Shown piece by piece: positions 35,730 through 43,788 of a stretch of DNA of 62,972 bases. The stretch's first letter is position 1. Each line of letters starts with the position of its first letter. The notes beneath the pieces were generated by a model. It was given only the letters and a program-made list of their open reading frames with translations. It did no database searches and had not been told where the DNA came from. A program made the position numbers and the translations under genes. Source of the stretch: Saprospiraceae bacterium (GTDB taxonomy: Bacteria; Bacteroidota; Bacteroidia; Chitinophagales; Saprospiraceae); the NCBI GenBank assembly GCA_022844565.1, contig JALHLK010000001.1, positions 1 to 62,972 on the forward strand, in the 5' to 3' direction.

Positions 35730-36374
35730 TTATTTTGATGTTTGAAAATTTTCTGACCAAAACTGTGGATCTTTATTCCAATCTTTTAATACGTCCAATT
35801 GGCTCGAACTGATATAATCCATCTTGATTGCCTCTTTGATCAAAGATTGGTAATCGCAGACAGACTTATACGTACATTTAGCCAATTTGAAGTTGTTGCG
35901 CGCTTTTTCAAATTGATAGTCGAATATGGCCAATACACCAGCTACTTCATAACCTTCATTTTTTAAAACTTCTAAGACTTGGATACTGCTACCACCTGTA
36001 GATATCAGATCTTCGATGATCAATATTCTCTGACCTTTTTTCAAATCACCTTCTATTTGGTTTTGCCTACCATGTGATTTAGCCTCTGATCTGACATAAC
36101 AAAATGGGAGGTTTAACTCATCGGCCATTAAAGCACCATGAGCAATACCAGCTGTCGCCACACCCGCAACCATATCAAAATTGCCAAACTCGGCAGACTT
36201 AATAGCCAGGGCACGTTTGATCAGATTTCTGGTTTCAGGATAGGAAAGCGAAAGGCGATTGTCACAGTATATAGGAGATCTTAGTCCAGATGCCCAGGTG
36301 AAGGGTTCGTTAGGACTTAATTTGATGGCTTTTATTTGTAATAATTTTTGTGCAACTTGTTGGCCGTAATCCAT
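35730..36374 (-). CDS. pyrE: Orotate phosphoribosyltransferase
   Basis: The 214-residue protein joins orotate to PRPP to form OMP, the fifth step of pyrimidine synthesis. The PRPP-binding motif ILIIEDLISTGGSS, the VAGVATAGIAHGALMA loop and the flexible SEAKSHGRQNQIEG catalytic loop are all present. It is transcribed with the M42 peptidase gene and diverges from the Nudix gene with a 65-base shared promoter region, an arrangement seen in other Bacteroidota. Confidence 0.95.
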   Translation of the reverse strand: MDYGQQVAQKLLQIKAIKLSPNEPFTWASGLRSPIYCDNRLSLSYPETRNLIKRALAIKSAEFGNFDMVAGVATAGIAHGALMADELNLPFCYVRSEAKSHGRQNQIEGDLKKGQRILIIEDLISTGGSSIQVLEVLKNEGYEVAGVLAIFDYQFEKARNNFKLAKCTYKSVCDYQSLIKEAIKMDYISSSQLDVLKDWNKDPQFWSENFQTSK

Positions 36375-36392
36375 ATTTTTTCGATACTTTTG
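36360..36392 (+). promoter_or_regulatory. Promoter for the Nudix gene
   Basis: TTG (36360-36362), 22 bases, then TACTTTTG (36385-36392), matching TAnnTTTG. Transcription would start about 40 bases before the Nudix start codon. The upstream box overlaps the 5' end of pyrE. Confidence 0.5.
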
Positions 36393-36439
36393 TGAACTAA
36401 AATAGTTTGAAATAATAAATTTTTACATAAGAACGGCAA

Positions 36440-37084
36440 ATGTACAAAATCTATATAAATGAAATTCCATTTATTTTAAAGTCTTCTGAGGAAGTATCGC
36501 AGGAGGATTTAAAATCTGAAGGAATGATCGTCGCGCGGTATACAGGTAAAACCAAGCATATACTCAATTTTGTGGATCTTTGTGAGAAAGGTGGCAAGAT
36601 CAACGGTGTCATTTTATACCACGATGATTTTTTAAAATTAAAGACAGATTTTAAATCACTATTCACCACCATCACAGCAGCTGGAGGGATAGTCGTCAAT
36701 GAATTTGATGAAATACTTTTTATATTAAGAAGGGGATTTTGGGATTTGCCCAAAGGTAAGATTGAACCTAAAGAGACGAAAAAAGCTGCTGCAGTGCGGG
36801 AAGTACAAGAGGAGACAGGTATTAGTGATATTACATTGATTAAGAAAATTGGTATCACAAGACATACCTTCAAAATTAAGCCGGGGTCTCGCATCCTCAA
36901 AAAATCTTATTGGTACTTAATGACTACCAAAAAGCAAAGGCTAAAACCTCAAAAAGCAGAAGATATCGTCAAAGCTGAGTGGCTAACTTTAGATACATTT
37001 TACAAAACATGTTCGCCTGTTTACAAAAATATCTATCAAATTTTAGAAGCGTATAAGACGGCTTCAAAAGTGGTTGAAATATAG
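36440..37084 (+). CDS. Nudix hydrolase
   Basis: The 214-residue protein has a ~75-residue N-terminal domain followed by a Nudix fold with a complete Nudix box: Gly in LPKGKIEP, then Glu seven residues later, and REVQEETGI. The box binds Mg and hydrolyses a nucleoside diphosphate linked to another group; substrate is not predictable. It diverges from pyrE and is followed by a sirtuin gene after 5 bases, so the two are co-transcribed. Confidence 0.92.
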   Translation: MYKIYINEIPFILKSSEEVSQEDLKSEGMIVARYTGKTKHILNFVDLCEKGGKINGVILYHDDFLKLKTDFKSLFTTITAAGGIVVNEFDEILFILRRGFWDLPKGKIEPKETKKAAAVREVQEETGISDITLIKKIGITRHTFKIKPGSRILKKSYWYLMTTKKQRLKPQKAEDIVKAEWLTLDTFYKTCSPVYKNIYQILEAYKTASKVVEI

Positions 37085-37089
37085 TCAAA

Positions 37090-37782
37090 ATGAAAAGAAT
37101 TGCAATCCTAACAGGTGCTGGAATAAGTGCAGAAAGTGGTGTCAAGACCTTCCGAGATGCGGGTGGGCTTTGGGAAGGCCATGATGTTATGGAGGTGGCA
37201 AGCATCGATGGGTGGCATAGAAACAAAGAACTTGTACTCGATTTTTATAATGCTCGAAGAAGGCAGTTGAAAGAAGTTTTGCCTAATAAAGCACATGAAT
37301 TAGTTGCTAAATTAGAAGAGCAATTTCATGTAGATGTTGTCACTCAAAATGTAGATGATCTGCATGAAAGAGGTGGTTCGATAAGCATCATCCATTTGCA
37401 TGGAGAATTATTGAAAGTAAGAGGTGAATATTCACCAAGAGAATCTATTTTTTGGGAAGGAGACCTAATACTAGGTGATCTCAATGATCGAGGTGAACAG
37501 TTAAGACCTGCCATCGTGTGGTTTGGTGAGGATGTGCCTTTGATCCAAAAAGCGGCAGAGATTGTGTATGATGCAGATATCATCATCATCATTGGCACCT
37601 CGATGCAAGTTTATCCTGCAGCGGGCCTAGTAAGTTATGCGCAACCTGGCTCAATGATTTATTACATCGATGCCAATCCAGCTATTAATCACGATTTAAA
37701 AAGGCTCAACAACCTCAAGGTAATGGCAATGAAAGCATCGGAGGGGATGGAGAAGTTGTATAGTCAATTGGTTACGGGTTAG
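37090..37782 (+). CDS. SIR2-family NAD-dependent deacylase (CobB/class III-like)
   Basis: The 230-residue protein has the sirtuin NAD motifs GAGISAESGVKTFRD, TQNVDDLHERGG (catalytic His in HLHGEL) and IIIGTSMQVYPA. The FYNARRRQL segment contains the Tyr-x-x-Arg pair that selects succinyl/malonyl groups in class III enzymes such as CobB and SIRT5. The Cys4 zinc site is absent (no Cys between HLHGEL and VWFGE). It removes acyl groups from lysines using NAD. Co-transcribed with the Nudix gene, whose possible NAD-related substrate would fit, though that is inference. Confidence 0.93.
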   Translation: MKRIAILTGAGISAESGVKTFRDAGGLWEGHDVMEVASIDGWHRNKELVLDFYNARRRQLKEVLPNKAHELVAKLEEQFHVDVVTQNVDDLHERGGSISIIHLHGELLKVRGEYSPRESIFWEGDLILGDLNDRGEQLRPAIVWFGEDVPLIQKAAEIVYDADIIIIIGTSMQVYPAAGLVSYAQPGSMIYYIDANPAINHDLKRLNNLKVMAMKASEGMEKLYSQLVTG

Positions 37783-38105
37783 GAATAATTTTGGTAAGAA
37801 AATGAGGGATATAACATGATGTACAAAAATGTTTTTGATTTTACCCACTAACTCCCTTGAAAGGGAAAACCAAATCAAAAACATTAAGAAATCTTGCCTA
37901 TGGCCCTTTTAGTCAGTTGGGTATGGTTTAGGAATAATTTTGGTATGAAAATGAGGGGTATAACATGATGTACAAAAATGTTTTTGATTTTACCCACTAA
38001 CTCCCTTGAAAGGGAAAACCAAATCAAAAACATTTTGAAATATTGCCTATAGCCCTTTTAGTCAGTTGGGTATGGTTTAGGAATAATTTTGGTATGAAAA
38101 TGAGG
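37781..38105. repeat. 149-bp direct tandem repeat, about 2.2 copies
   Basis: Units begin AGGAATAATTTTGG at 37781, 37930 and 38079, an exact 149-base period; the two full units are nearly identical. Each contains an inverted pair around a CTCCCTTGAAAGGGA core (TGTTTTTGATTTTACC ... AACCAAATCAAAAACA). A diverged copy lies inverted at 46190-46300. The first unit starts at the sirtuin stop codon; the gap 37783-38126 is mostly this repeat. Confidence 0.9.
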
Positions 38106-38126
38106 GAAGAGGATTGTAAATAAAAA

Positions 38127-38489
38127 TCACCATTCTTGGAATCTTATACTAACTTGCTTATCTGTAATTGCAAATTCTTTTGCACCCCAAGGCCTGTGTG
38201 TAACTTTATTAAGATTTGGATGGAATAAATCAGGATGGGATGCTGATATCCTTGCATACACTTCTTCAATATTATCTGTCTCGATCCTTAACTCAGGATA
38301 ATGTTCTTTAGCTAATTGCTCGTCTTGGAAAACCATAAGCCTTATTCCATCCTTTCCCAATACACAGTAAGGTTGAGAAATCTTTAAATCTGCATGTTCA
38401 ATTTTAAATTGCAGACAGTCAACAAATAGTTTTATTCCCTCTGAAATGACGACATAGAAAACACTGGGTACTAATTTTGAAAAATTCAT
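38127..38489 (-). CDS. VOC-superfamily (glyoxalase/bleomycin-resistance-like) protein
   Basis: The 120-residue protein shows the VOC fold pattern: VFYVVISEGIKLFVDCLQF, a strand with YCVLGKDGIRLMVFQ, LRIETDNIEEVYARI and RPWGAKEFAITDK near the end (RPWGxxEF is a common VOC C-terminal motif). VOC proteins bind a metal or sequester drugs; the specific role cannot be read. It is transcribed alone toward the 149-bp repeats. Confidence 0.75.
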   Translation of the reverse strand: MNFSKLVPSVFYVVISEGIKLFVDCLQFKIEHADLKISQPYCVLGKDGIRLMVFQDEQLAKEHYPELRIETDNIEEVYARISASHPDLFHPNLNKVTHRPWGAKEFAITDKQVSIRFQEW

Positions 38490-38729
38490 GGTTACACTAT
38501 TTGTTTGTTTTGTTTTTTTTCAATGAACGCTAACTTTTACTCTTTGAGACAAAAAGTTCTCATTATTTAGACAAATATAATAACTTCTCTTAAAATTCAA
38601 ATTTGATCACCAATCGATTAGAATTTTTCCCCAACGCTATTTTCCCTACTCCAAGCACTTTCATTAAATAAAAGCCAACTTTCTTTCAAATTGAATTTTA
38701 GAATTGACAACTTTCTTCCTAATTCAACC

Positions 38730-38737
38730 TACTTTTG
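38730..38737 (+). promoter_or_regulatory. TAnnTTTG -7 box upstream of the palindrome preceding kdsA
   Basis: TACTTTTG, with TTG at 38704-38706 (23-base gap). RNA would begin near 38744, the first base of the palindromic element, so the whole element would form the kdsA leader. A second TACTTTTG lies inside the element (38862-38869). Confidence 0.4.
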
Positions 38738-38744
38738 TGCTTGC

Positions 38745-38905
38745 ACCTAAAAATATTTAATGGATTTCCTATTACAGCTCAAAATTACTTCAAAATCAGT
38801 ACTTTTTGCTCCGCACCATAGCTGTGGCTATGATTTGTCACAAAAAGTGCTGATTTTATTGTACTTTTGACCTTCATTACGGAACCCATTAAAGATTTTT
38901 AGGTT
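38745..38905. repeat. 161-bp palindromic element abutting kdsA
   Basis: The outer arms (from ACCTAAAAATATTTAATGG at 38745 and its reverse complement ending 38905) match for about 45 bases; inner arms AAAATCAGTACTTTTTG / CAAAAAGTGCTGATTTT and a CATAGC/GCTATG tip complete an almost full-length hairpin. It ends 10 bases before the kdsA start. No coding capacity. Size and build resemble the element at 62405-62568, though sequences differ. Confidence 0.8.
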
Positions 38906-38915
38906 ATAAATAAAA

Positions 38916-39704
38916 ATGAGCTTCATGCATCATAATTTTTTTTTAATTGCGGGTCCCTGTGTCATTGAGGATGAAACTACACCTTTTAAAATTGCTGGTG
39001 AGTTGGTCGGCATTTGTAAAGATTTGGAGATTTCTTTTATTTTTAAAGCGTCTTTTAAAAAGGCCAATCGTACAAGCAACACCTCCTTTACCGGTATAGG
39101 TGATTTCTTAGCTCTGGAGATTATAAAGGCTATAGGTGATCAATATGGTATACAAACTACGACCGATATCCATCTAGACGAAGAAGCAGCATTAGCGGCA
39201 AGGTACGTGGATATCCTTCAAATACCAGCTTTCCTTTGTAGGCAGACAAGCTTATTAGAAGCTGCTGGGGATACTCAGAAGATTGTGAATATCAAAAAAG
39301 GTCAATTTTTAAGTCCGGAAGCGATGCGTCATGCGGTAGAAAAGGTCAAAAATACGGGTAATCATCAGATTTGGCTTACTGAGCGGGGTACTACCTTTGG
39401 CTATACCGATTTGGTGGTAGATTATAGAGGTATACCTATTATGCAATCATTCGGTGTGCCCGTCATCATGGATTGTACACACGCGTTGCAACAACCCAAC
39501 CAGGCATCAGGCGTAACAGGTGGTAGGCCTGATTTGATTCCTACTATTGCAAAAGCAGCTGTGGCTGTGGGCGTAGATGGATTATTTATTGAAACACACC
39601 CATCTCCTAAAGATGCTAAATCTGATGGTGCCAACATGCTCCCTTTATATAAAATGAGGTCCCTTTTAGAAAAATTGGTCAAAATTAGAGCCGCTATAAT
39701 TTGA
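38916..39704 (+). CDS. kdsA: 3-deoxy-8-phosphooctulonate (KDO-8-P) synthase
   Basis: The 262-residue protein condenses arabinose-5-phosphate with PEP to make KDO-8-P for lipid A-core lipopolysaccharide. Family blocks are clear: IAGPCVIED, FKASFKKANRTS, TTDIHLDEEA, LQIPAFLCRQT, GGRPDLIPTIAKAAV and GLFIETHPSP. Its presence implies an LPS-bearing outer membrane. The start at 38916 leaves only 10 bases to the palindromic element, so translation initiation may be affected by that hairpin. A flavoprotein gene follows after 4 bases. Confidence 0.95.
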   Translation: MSFMHHNFFLIAGPCVIEDETTPFKIAGELVGICKDLEISFIFKASFKKANRTSNTSFTGIGDFLALEIIKAIGDQYGIQTTTDIHLDEEAALAARYVDILQIPAFLCRQTSLLEAAGDTQKIVNIKKGQFLSPEAMRHAVEKVKNTGNHQIWLTERGTTFGYTDLVVDYRGIPIMQSFGVPVIMDCTHALQQPNQASGVTGGRPDLIPTIAKAAVAVGVDGLFIETHPSPKDAKSDGANMLPLYKMRSLLEKLVKIRAAII

Positions 39705-39708
39705 AAAT

Positions 39709-41271
39709 ATGATCAAAGCAGTAGAAATAAAAGTCCTTCCGTCCAAAATAAATGATCACACATATCTAGAAAGTACAACTTTTCAAAAAGCGGGGATCAA
39801 ATTTGCTCATGATCTATTCTTCGTAAAAATGCTGAAAAGATCGATTGATTCGCGTAGTAGGCAGCCGATATACATCTGTCGTATGGGCATATTTGACAAA
39901 AACGAACTTTCAATTCATACACCTCACCATTCAAAATACCAAGATGTATCCAATGGCAAGCGTGTAGTCATCATCGGTGCAGGACCTGCAGGATATTGGG
40001 CAGCCTTAGAATTAATCGAGTTGGGACTAAAACCAATCGTGATCGACAGGGGTAAGGACGTGCAAGCAAGGCGCAGAGATCTCAAAGCTATTCAACAAGA
40101 CGGAGTGGTAGACCCGCACTCCAATTATTGCTTTGGAGAGGGTGGGGCAGGTACCTACAGTGATGGTAAGCTCTACACCCGATCACAAAAAAGAGGAAGC
40201 ATCCAAAAAGTATTGGAACAATTTGTAGATCATGGAGCCACAGAAGATATTTTAATAGATGCACATCCACACATTGGCTCTAATAAATTACCAATTATCA
40301 TTGCAGCGATGCGTAAAACCATTGAAGAATTTGATGGCGAAGTACATTTTAATACCTACATCACAAATTTTGACATACAGTTTGGACAAATTAGGAGCAT
40401 CATCACTGCAAAAGGTGAAAAGATCGAAGGTGAAGCCTTTATTTTGGCCACAGGACACTCTGCAAGGGATATTTATACTTTATTACACAAATTGAATATT
40501 TTTATCGAGGCCAAACCATTTGCCCTTGGTGTAAGGATCGAACACGCACAATCTTACATTGATCAATTGCAATATCATCAACAACCTAGAGAAGAAAATC
40601 TACCTGCGGCTGCCTATAAAGCTGTTTGTCAAATCAATGATATCGGTGTATTTTCGTTTTGTATGTGTCCGGGTGGCTTGATTGTCCCAGCGAGTACTTC
40701 CCCAGGTGAGATTGTAGTTAATGGTATGAGCCTCTCTCGACGTGATAGCGTTTTTGCCAACAGCGGTTTTGTCACGAGCATTGAGTTGGATGAATTATCC
40801 AAACATGGTTTTAACGGCATCTTTGCTTCTATGGATTTTCAAGCAATGGTAGAGAAAGCCATGTTTGAAGCTGGTGATGGCACACAATCCGCTCCAGCCC
40901 AACGGGTAGCTGATTTTGTAAACAATAAAACCTCCTCTTCTTTACCTTCCACATCCTACATCCCGGGTATTTTAAGTAGACCGATGCAAGAAATTTTACC
41001 TAAATTTGTTGCTCAGCGATTGCAAAAAGGTGTGGTAGAAATTAATAAAAAAATGGAAGGTTACCATACCAATGACGCAATAATTGTTGGCACTGAAAGT
41101 AGAACCAGTTCTCCCATAAGAATACCAAGAGATGCTGACACCATGATGCATCCACAGATTCAAGGACTATTCCCATGTGGTGAAGGAGCAGGGTATGCTG
41201 GGGGAATATTAAGTGCTGCCATGGATGGACAAAATGTGGCGAAGGCTATTTTTAAATATTTGAAAGTGTAA
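39709..41271 (+). CDS. NAD(P)/FAD-dependent oxidoreductase (COG2509-like)
   Basis: The 520-residue protein has an N-terminal ~80-residue region with basic, RNA-binding-like character, a dinucleotide-binding motif VIIGAGPAGYWAALEL (about residue 86), a conserved CFGEGGAGTYSDGKLYTR block, ATGHSARD, CMCPGGLIVPA and a C-terminal FAD motif FPCGEGAGYAGGI. This matches the uncharacterised COG2509 flavoproteins widespread in Bacteroidota; reaction unknown. It is co-transcribed with kdsA. Confidence 0.88.
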   Translation: MIKAVEIKVLPSKINDHTYLESTTFQKAGIKFAHDLFFVKMLKRSIDSRSRQPIYICRMGIFDKNELSIHTPHHSKYQDVSNGKRVVIIGAGPAGYWAALELIELGLKPIVIDRGKDVQARRRDLKAIQQDGVVDPHSNYCFGEGGAGTYSDGKLYTRSQKRGSIQKVLEQFVDHGATEDILIDAHPHIGSNKLPIIIAAMRKTIEEFDGEVHFNTYITNFDIQFGQIRSIITAKGEKIEGEAFILATGHSARDIYTLLHKLNIFIEAKPFALGVRIEHAQSYIDQLQYHQQPREENLPAAAYKAVCQINDIGVFSFCMCPGGLIVPASTSPGEIVVNGMSLSRRDSVFANSGFVTSIELDELSKHGFNGIFASMDFQAMVEKAMFEAGDGTQSAPAQRVADFVNNKTSSSLPSTSYIPGILSRPMQEILPKFVAQRLQKGVVEINKKMEGYHTNDAIIVGTESRTSSPIRIPRDADTMMHPQIQGLFPCGEGAGYAGGILSAAMDGQNVAKAIFKYLKV

Positions 41272-41362
41272 CAATGCAAAATTACAATCTACCATAGTTT
41301 CAAAATTTTGTGTTGTACTCGTGATTCATTATTTATAATTTTATCCATCTGATCAAAGGTTA

Positions 41363-41514
41363 GGCTCTAAGTTGATTTGTGTGGGTAAATATGGATCGTA
41401 CCTATGGCACTCAAAAATTATTTATGGTTTTGGCCCCTCGGTTTAAAAATCGTAGTTACAAAATTAGTCAACCCTACGGGTTTCGATTCTATTACTAATT
41501 TTTAATTTCAACCC
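41363..41514. repeat. Truncated second copy of the MITE-like element
   Basis: About 150 bases match 4256-4406 closely, from GGCTCTAAGTTGATTTG through GTACCTATGGCACTCAA to CAACCCTACGGGTTTCGATT. The right half with the matching terminal repeat is missing. It lies in the 41272-41757 gap, which otherwise holds a hairpin at 41541 and no gene. Confidence 0.8.
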
Positions 41515-41540
41515 AAATTGGTCATTATACCAAGACTTAT

Positions 41541-41566
41541 TATAAAATAGTCCAAACTATTTTATA
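41541..41566. repeat. Perfect 10-bp AT hairpin
   Basis: TATAAAATAG (41541-41550) and CTATTTTATA (41557-41566) form a perfect stem with loop TCCAAA. Broader, weaker symmetry surrounds it (CATTATACCAAGAC ... TTTGGTTTATACC). No T-run follows, so a terminator is unlikely. Confidence 0.6.
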
Positions 41567-41757
41567 ATTTTAGTTTGGTTTATACCGAGATAAATTGAAA
41601 ATAGTGCAATTTGAGCGAGCGAAGATTGGACTATCTAGAAATCATCATCGGTATTAGAATACCAAATATTCCTTTGAAAAAGACCTAAATAAAAATTTTT
41701 AAAATTTGTGAATTTGTTGCTTTTAGACTTAATATTATTCATAATATTGGCGTTTTA

Positions 41758-42384
41758 ATGATAAATTTGATGATACTTCCTCTCGATTTCTACCTCCGCC
41801 CTGTTACCAGAGTAGCCCAAGAATTACTAGGCAAAACCATCATCACCAACATCGACAGTCATTATACCGAATCCATTATCGTCGAAACCGAAGCCTACGA
41901 ATATCCACATGACAAAGGTTCACATTCCTATAATAATAAACGAACCCCCAAAAATGAGTCAATGTACCTTCAAGGCGGTCATACATACGTCTACAAATGT
42001 TATGGTGTTCATGATATGCTCAACATTGTTGCTGAGCCTGAACAGATCGGCACCGCAGTGTTAATCAGGGCAGTAGAACCTATAAATGGTATCGAAATCA
42101 TGCAACAACGTCGTAAGACCAATACGATCAATCATATACTTACAGGTGGTCCAGGCAAAGTGTGCGAAGCCTTAGGAATCAATAAAGAACATGACGCTTT
42201 ACTACTCATTCAGGAGAACACTACCATTCAAATACTAGACAACGCTTACCAATTTAAGCATCATTGCAATTGCCCCCGTGTAGGTATGAGTCATAGGGTA
42301 GGGGATTGTGCTAATTATCCATATAGATATTATCTCAATAGTAAGTTTGTGAGTAGGCCTTTGAGTGTTTTTTACCATTATTAG
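41758..42384 (+). CDS. DNA-3-methyladenine glycosylase (AAG/MPG family)
   Basis: The 208-residue protein matches alkyladenine glycosylases: VAQELLGK, the catalytic Glu in IIVETEAYE, SHSYNNKRTPKNESMY, GGHTYVYKCYGVHDMLNIV and GGPGKVCEALGI. It excises alkylated and deaminated purines in base-excision repair. ATG at 41770 (MILPLDFYLRP) is an equally good start. It stands alone before tRNA-Arg. Confidence 0.92.
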   Translation: MINLMILPLDFYLRPVTRVAQELLGKTIITNIDSHYTESIIVETEAYEYPHDKGSHSYNNKRTPKNESMYLQGGHTYVYKCYGVHDMLNIVAEPEQIGTAVLIRAVEPINGIEIMQQRRKTNTINHILTGGPGKVCEALGINKEHDALLLIQENTTIQILDNAYQFKHHCNCPRVGMSHRVGDCANYPYRYYLNSKFVSRPLSVFYHY

Positions 42385-42475
42385 CCCAATTTTATAGATT
42401 TTGATCAAAAATTATCAATTATAGACTTTTAAATAGTAATTTTGATTCAAGTTTATAATGAACTTTGAATTGTAT

Positions 42476-42547
42476 GGTCCCATAGTTCAACGGATAGAAT
42501 AGAAGTTTCCTAAACTTTAGATATGGGTTCGATTCCCGTTGGGACCA
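42476..42547 (+). tRNA. tRNA-Arg (anticodon CCT)
   Basis: A 72-base cloverleaf folds with acceptor GGTCCCA/TGGGACC, D-stem GTTC/GAAT, anticodon stem GAAGT/ACTTT with loop TTCCTAA (anticodon CCT at 42509-42511, reading AGG), T-arm ATGGG/CCCGT with TTCGATT loop, and discriminator A at 42547. CCA is not encoded. Confidence 0.95.
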
Positions 42548-42573
42548 CTAATGAATCACACTTGTTTTGGGCA

Positions 42574-42605
42574 TAAAAAAAGACCAACAATCTTTGCTGG
42601 CCTTT
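42574..42605 (-). terminator. Rho-independent terminator of the GCTDP lipoprotein gene
   Basis: On the minus strand GGCCAGCA and TGTTGGTC pair (two G-U) around AAAGAT, followed by seven T residues. Its position 30 bases past the lipoprotein stop fits. On the plus strand the same stem has mismatches, so it is weaker for the tRNA. Confidence 0.7.
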
Positions 42606-42634
42606 TCTTTAAATATATCTTATGGTGTTGATTC

Positions 42635-43192
42635 TTATTGTTTAGTTCCTTTGATTGGACAAACATCTGCGGCAACTGTTGTCCCACTTGCAGCAACTGT
42701 TATTGCAATGTTTATAGTTCCATCTAGTGTTTTATTGTCAGCAGCTAGTTTTGCAGATCCTGTTGCTTTGATATTAACTGGTGCAGGTCCAAAAGCTGGG
42801 TTGGAAATATTAGGTATAGTTTGATCAATTTTTAATCCTTCAACTTTATCGATTTTACCAGCTAATTTGCCTGGAGCTCCGAATATTACTAGATCAATAG
42901 ATACGTCCTCTACAGTACCGCCTGCTCTTTCAGATATTGCGAAGTCATAGGTAGGGTTGTTAATTGCTCCTTTCAATGGTCCGTTACAAATTAAAGACCC
43001 TTTGTAATTTCCAATATATTTCTCTCTTGGATATACACATAATGACGGATCACTTTCATCTGCATCAGCATTTGTATTTTCAGCTAATGGATCTGTACAT
43101 CCTTTTGTCTTTGCACAAGAATTAAGTGAGAACATTATTGAGCAAACTACTCCAAATGCTAGTACACTTTTTACTAAATTTAATACTTTCAT
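42635..43192 (-). CDS. Predicted lipoprotein with GCTDP-type motif
   Basis: The 185-residue protein has a signal peptide ending in lipobox LNSC and then GCTDPLAENTNADADESD, an Asp-rich motif frequent in Bacteroidota surface proteins that probably binds calcium. The remainder (NYKGSLICNG onward) is beta-rich. It should sit in the outer or inner membrane as a lipoprotein; function unknown. Confidence 0.85.
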   Translation of the reverse strand: MKVLNLVKSVLAFGVVCSIMFSLNSCAKTKGCTDPLAENTNADADESDPSLCVYPREKYIGNYKGSLICNGPLKGAINNPTYDFAISERAGGTVEDVSIDLVIFGAPGKLAGKIDKVEGLKIDQTIPNISNPAFGPAPVNIKATGSAKLAADNKTLDGTINIAITVAASGTTVAADVCPIKGTKQ

Positions 43193-43230
43193 GTTTTCTA
43201 ATTTTTAATGATTTAATAATATTTGCAAAA

Positions 43231-43602
43231 TTAATAATATTTATGTTTTCCTTCTAAATAATTAACATATGTGTGTGAACCTAGGTTGATTTTGACATTT
43301 TTTTTGGTGTTTTTAAAGATTCGGTCTTCCATTTTACAAAAAAAGGCCTGATGTACATACTTTGGAGCAATAGTATTATTGGGAGTTTCATTTTTGAAGG
43401 AAGGGAATACCAACTGATTTGATATTTGATAAAAGGGTTTGGCCGTCTTTTTTTCAAGAGAGAAATTACTTCTTGAAATATTGCTAAATTTAAATTCTTG
43501 AGCATTAAGATAAATGCTTGTTAATAAGAAGCTACATACAATACAATATTTCAAAAACGCTGTCAAATTTTCCAATTTTACATATCTAACGTTTAAGGTC
43601 AA
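43231..43602 (-). CDS. Small secreted protein of unknown function
   Basis: The 123-residue frame contains a signal-peptide-like segment (FLKYCIVCSFLLTSIYLNAQ) followed by ~85 residues with the pattern AFFCKMEDRIFKNTKKNVKINLGSHTYVNYLEGK. Similar short proteins with FFC...E...RLGS...YV...LEG endings occur in Bacteroidota, as far as I recall. The first ~13 residues may not be translated; no strong start evidence. It precedes the GCTDP lipoprotein gene by 38 bases. Confidence 0.6.
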   Translation of the reverse strand: MTLNVRYVKLENLTAFLKYCIVCSFLLTSIYLNAQEFKFSNISRSNFSLEKKTAKPFYQISNQLVFPSFKNETPNNTIAPKYVHQAFFCKMEDRIFKNTKKNVKINLGSHTYVNYLEGKHKYY

Positions 43603-43788
43603 GGAATTGTTATGAATTTTTATTTCTTAGGGGCTGTGAAATAATAAATGGCACAGAATTGACGAAGATATTTTTTTCTTTATCAAGGCAAAATTTTCAA
43701 GCATCTCGTCAAATTATTGACAAGACGGTTTAAAATTTTAACGCAGAAAAAGGAAAAAAGAACTAGTCAAAATGTATCAGTTATTTTT

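Noticed and set aside
37781-38105. CRISPR or coding repeat
   Set aside because: The units are 149 bases, contiguous and lack spacers; frames are interrupted by stops.
42574-42605. Terminator of tRNA-Arg on the plus strand
   Set aside because: Pairing on the plus strand contains two mismatches that become G-U pairs only on the minus strand, where the T-run also lies.
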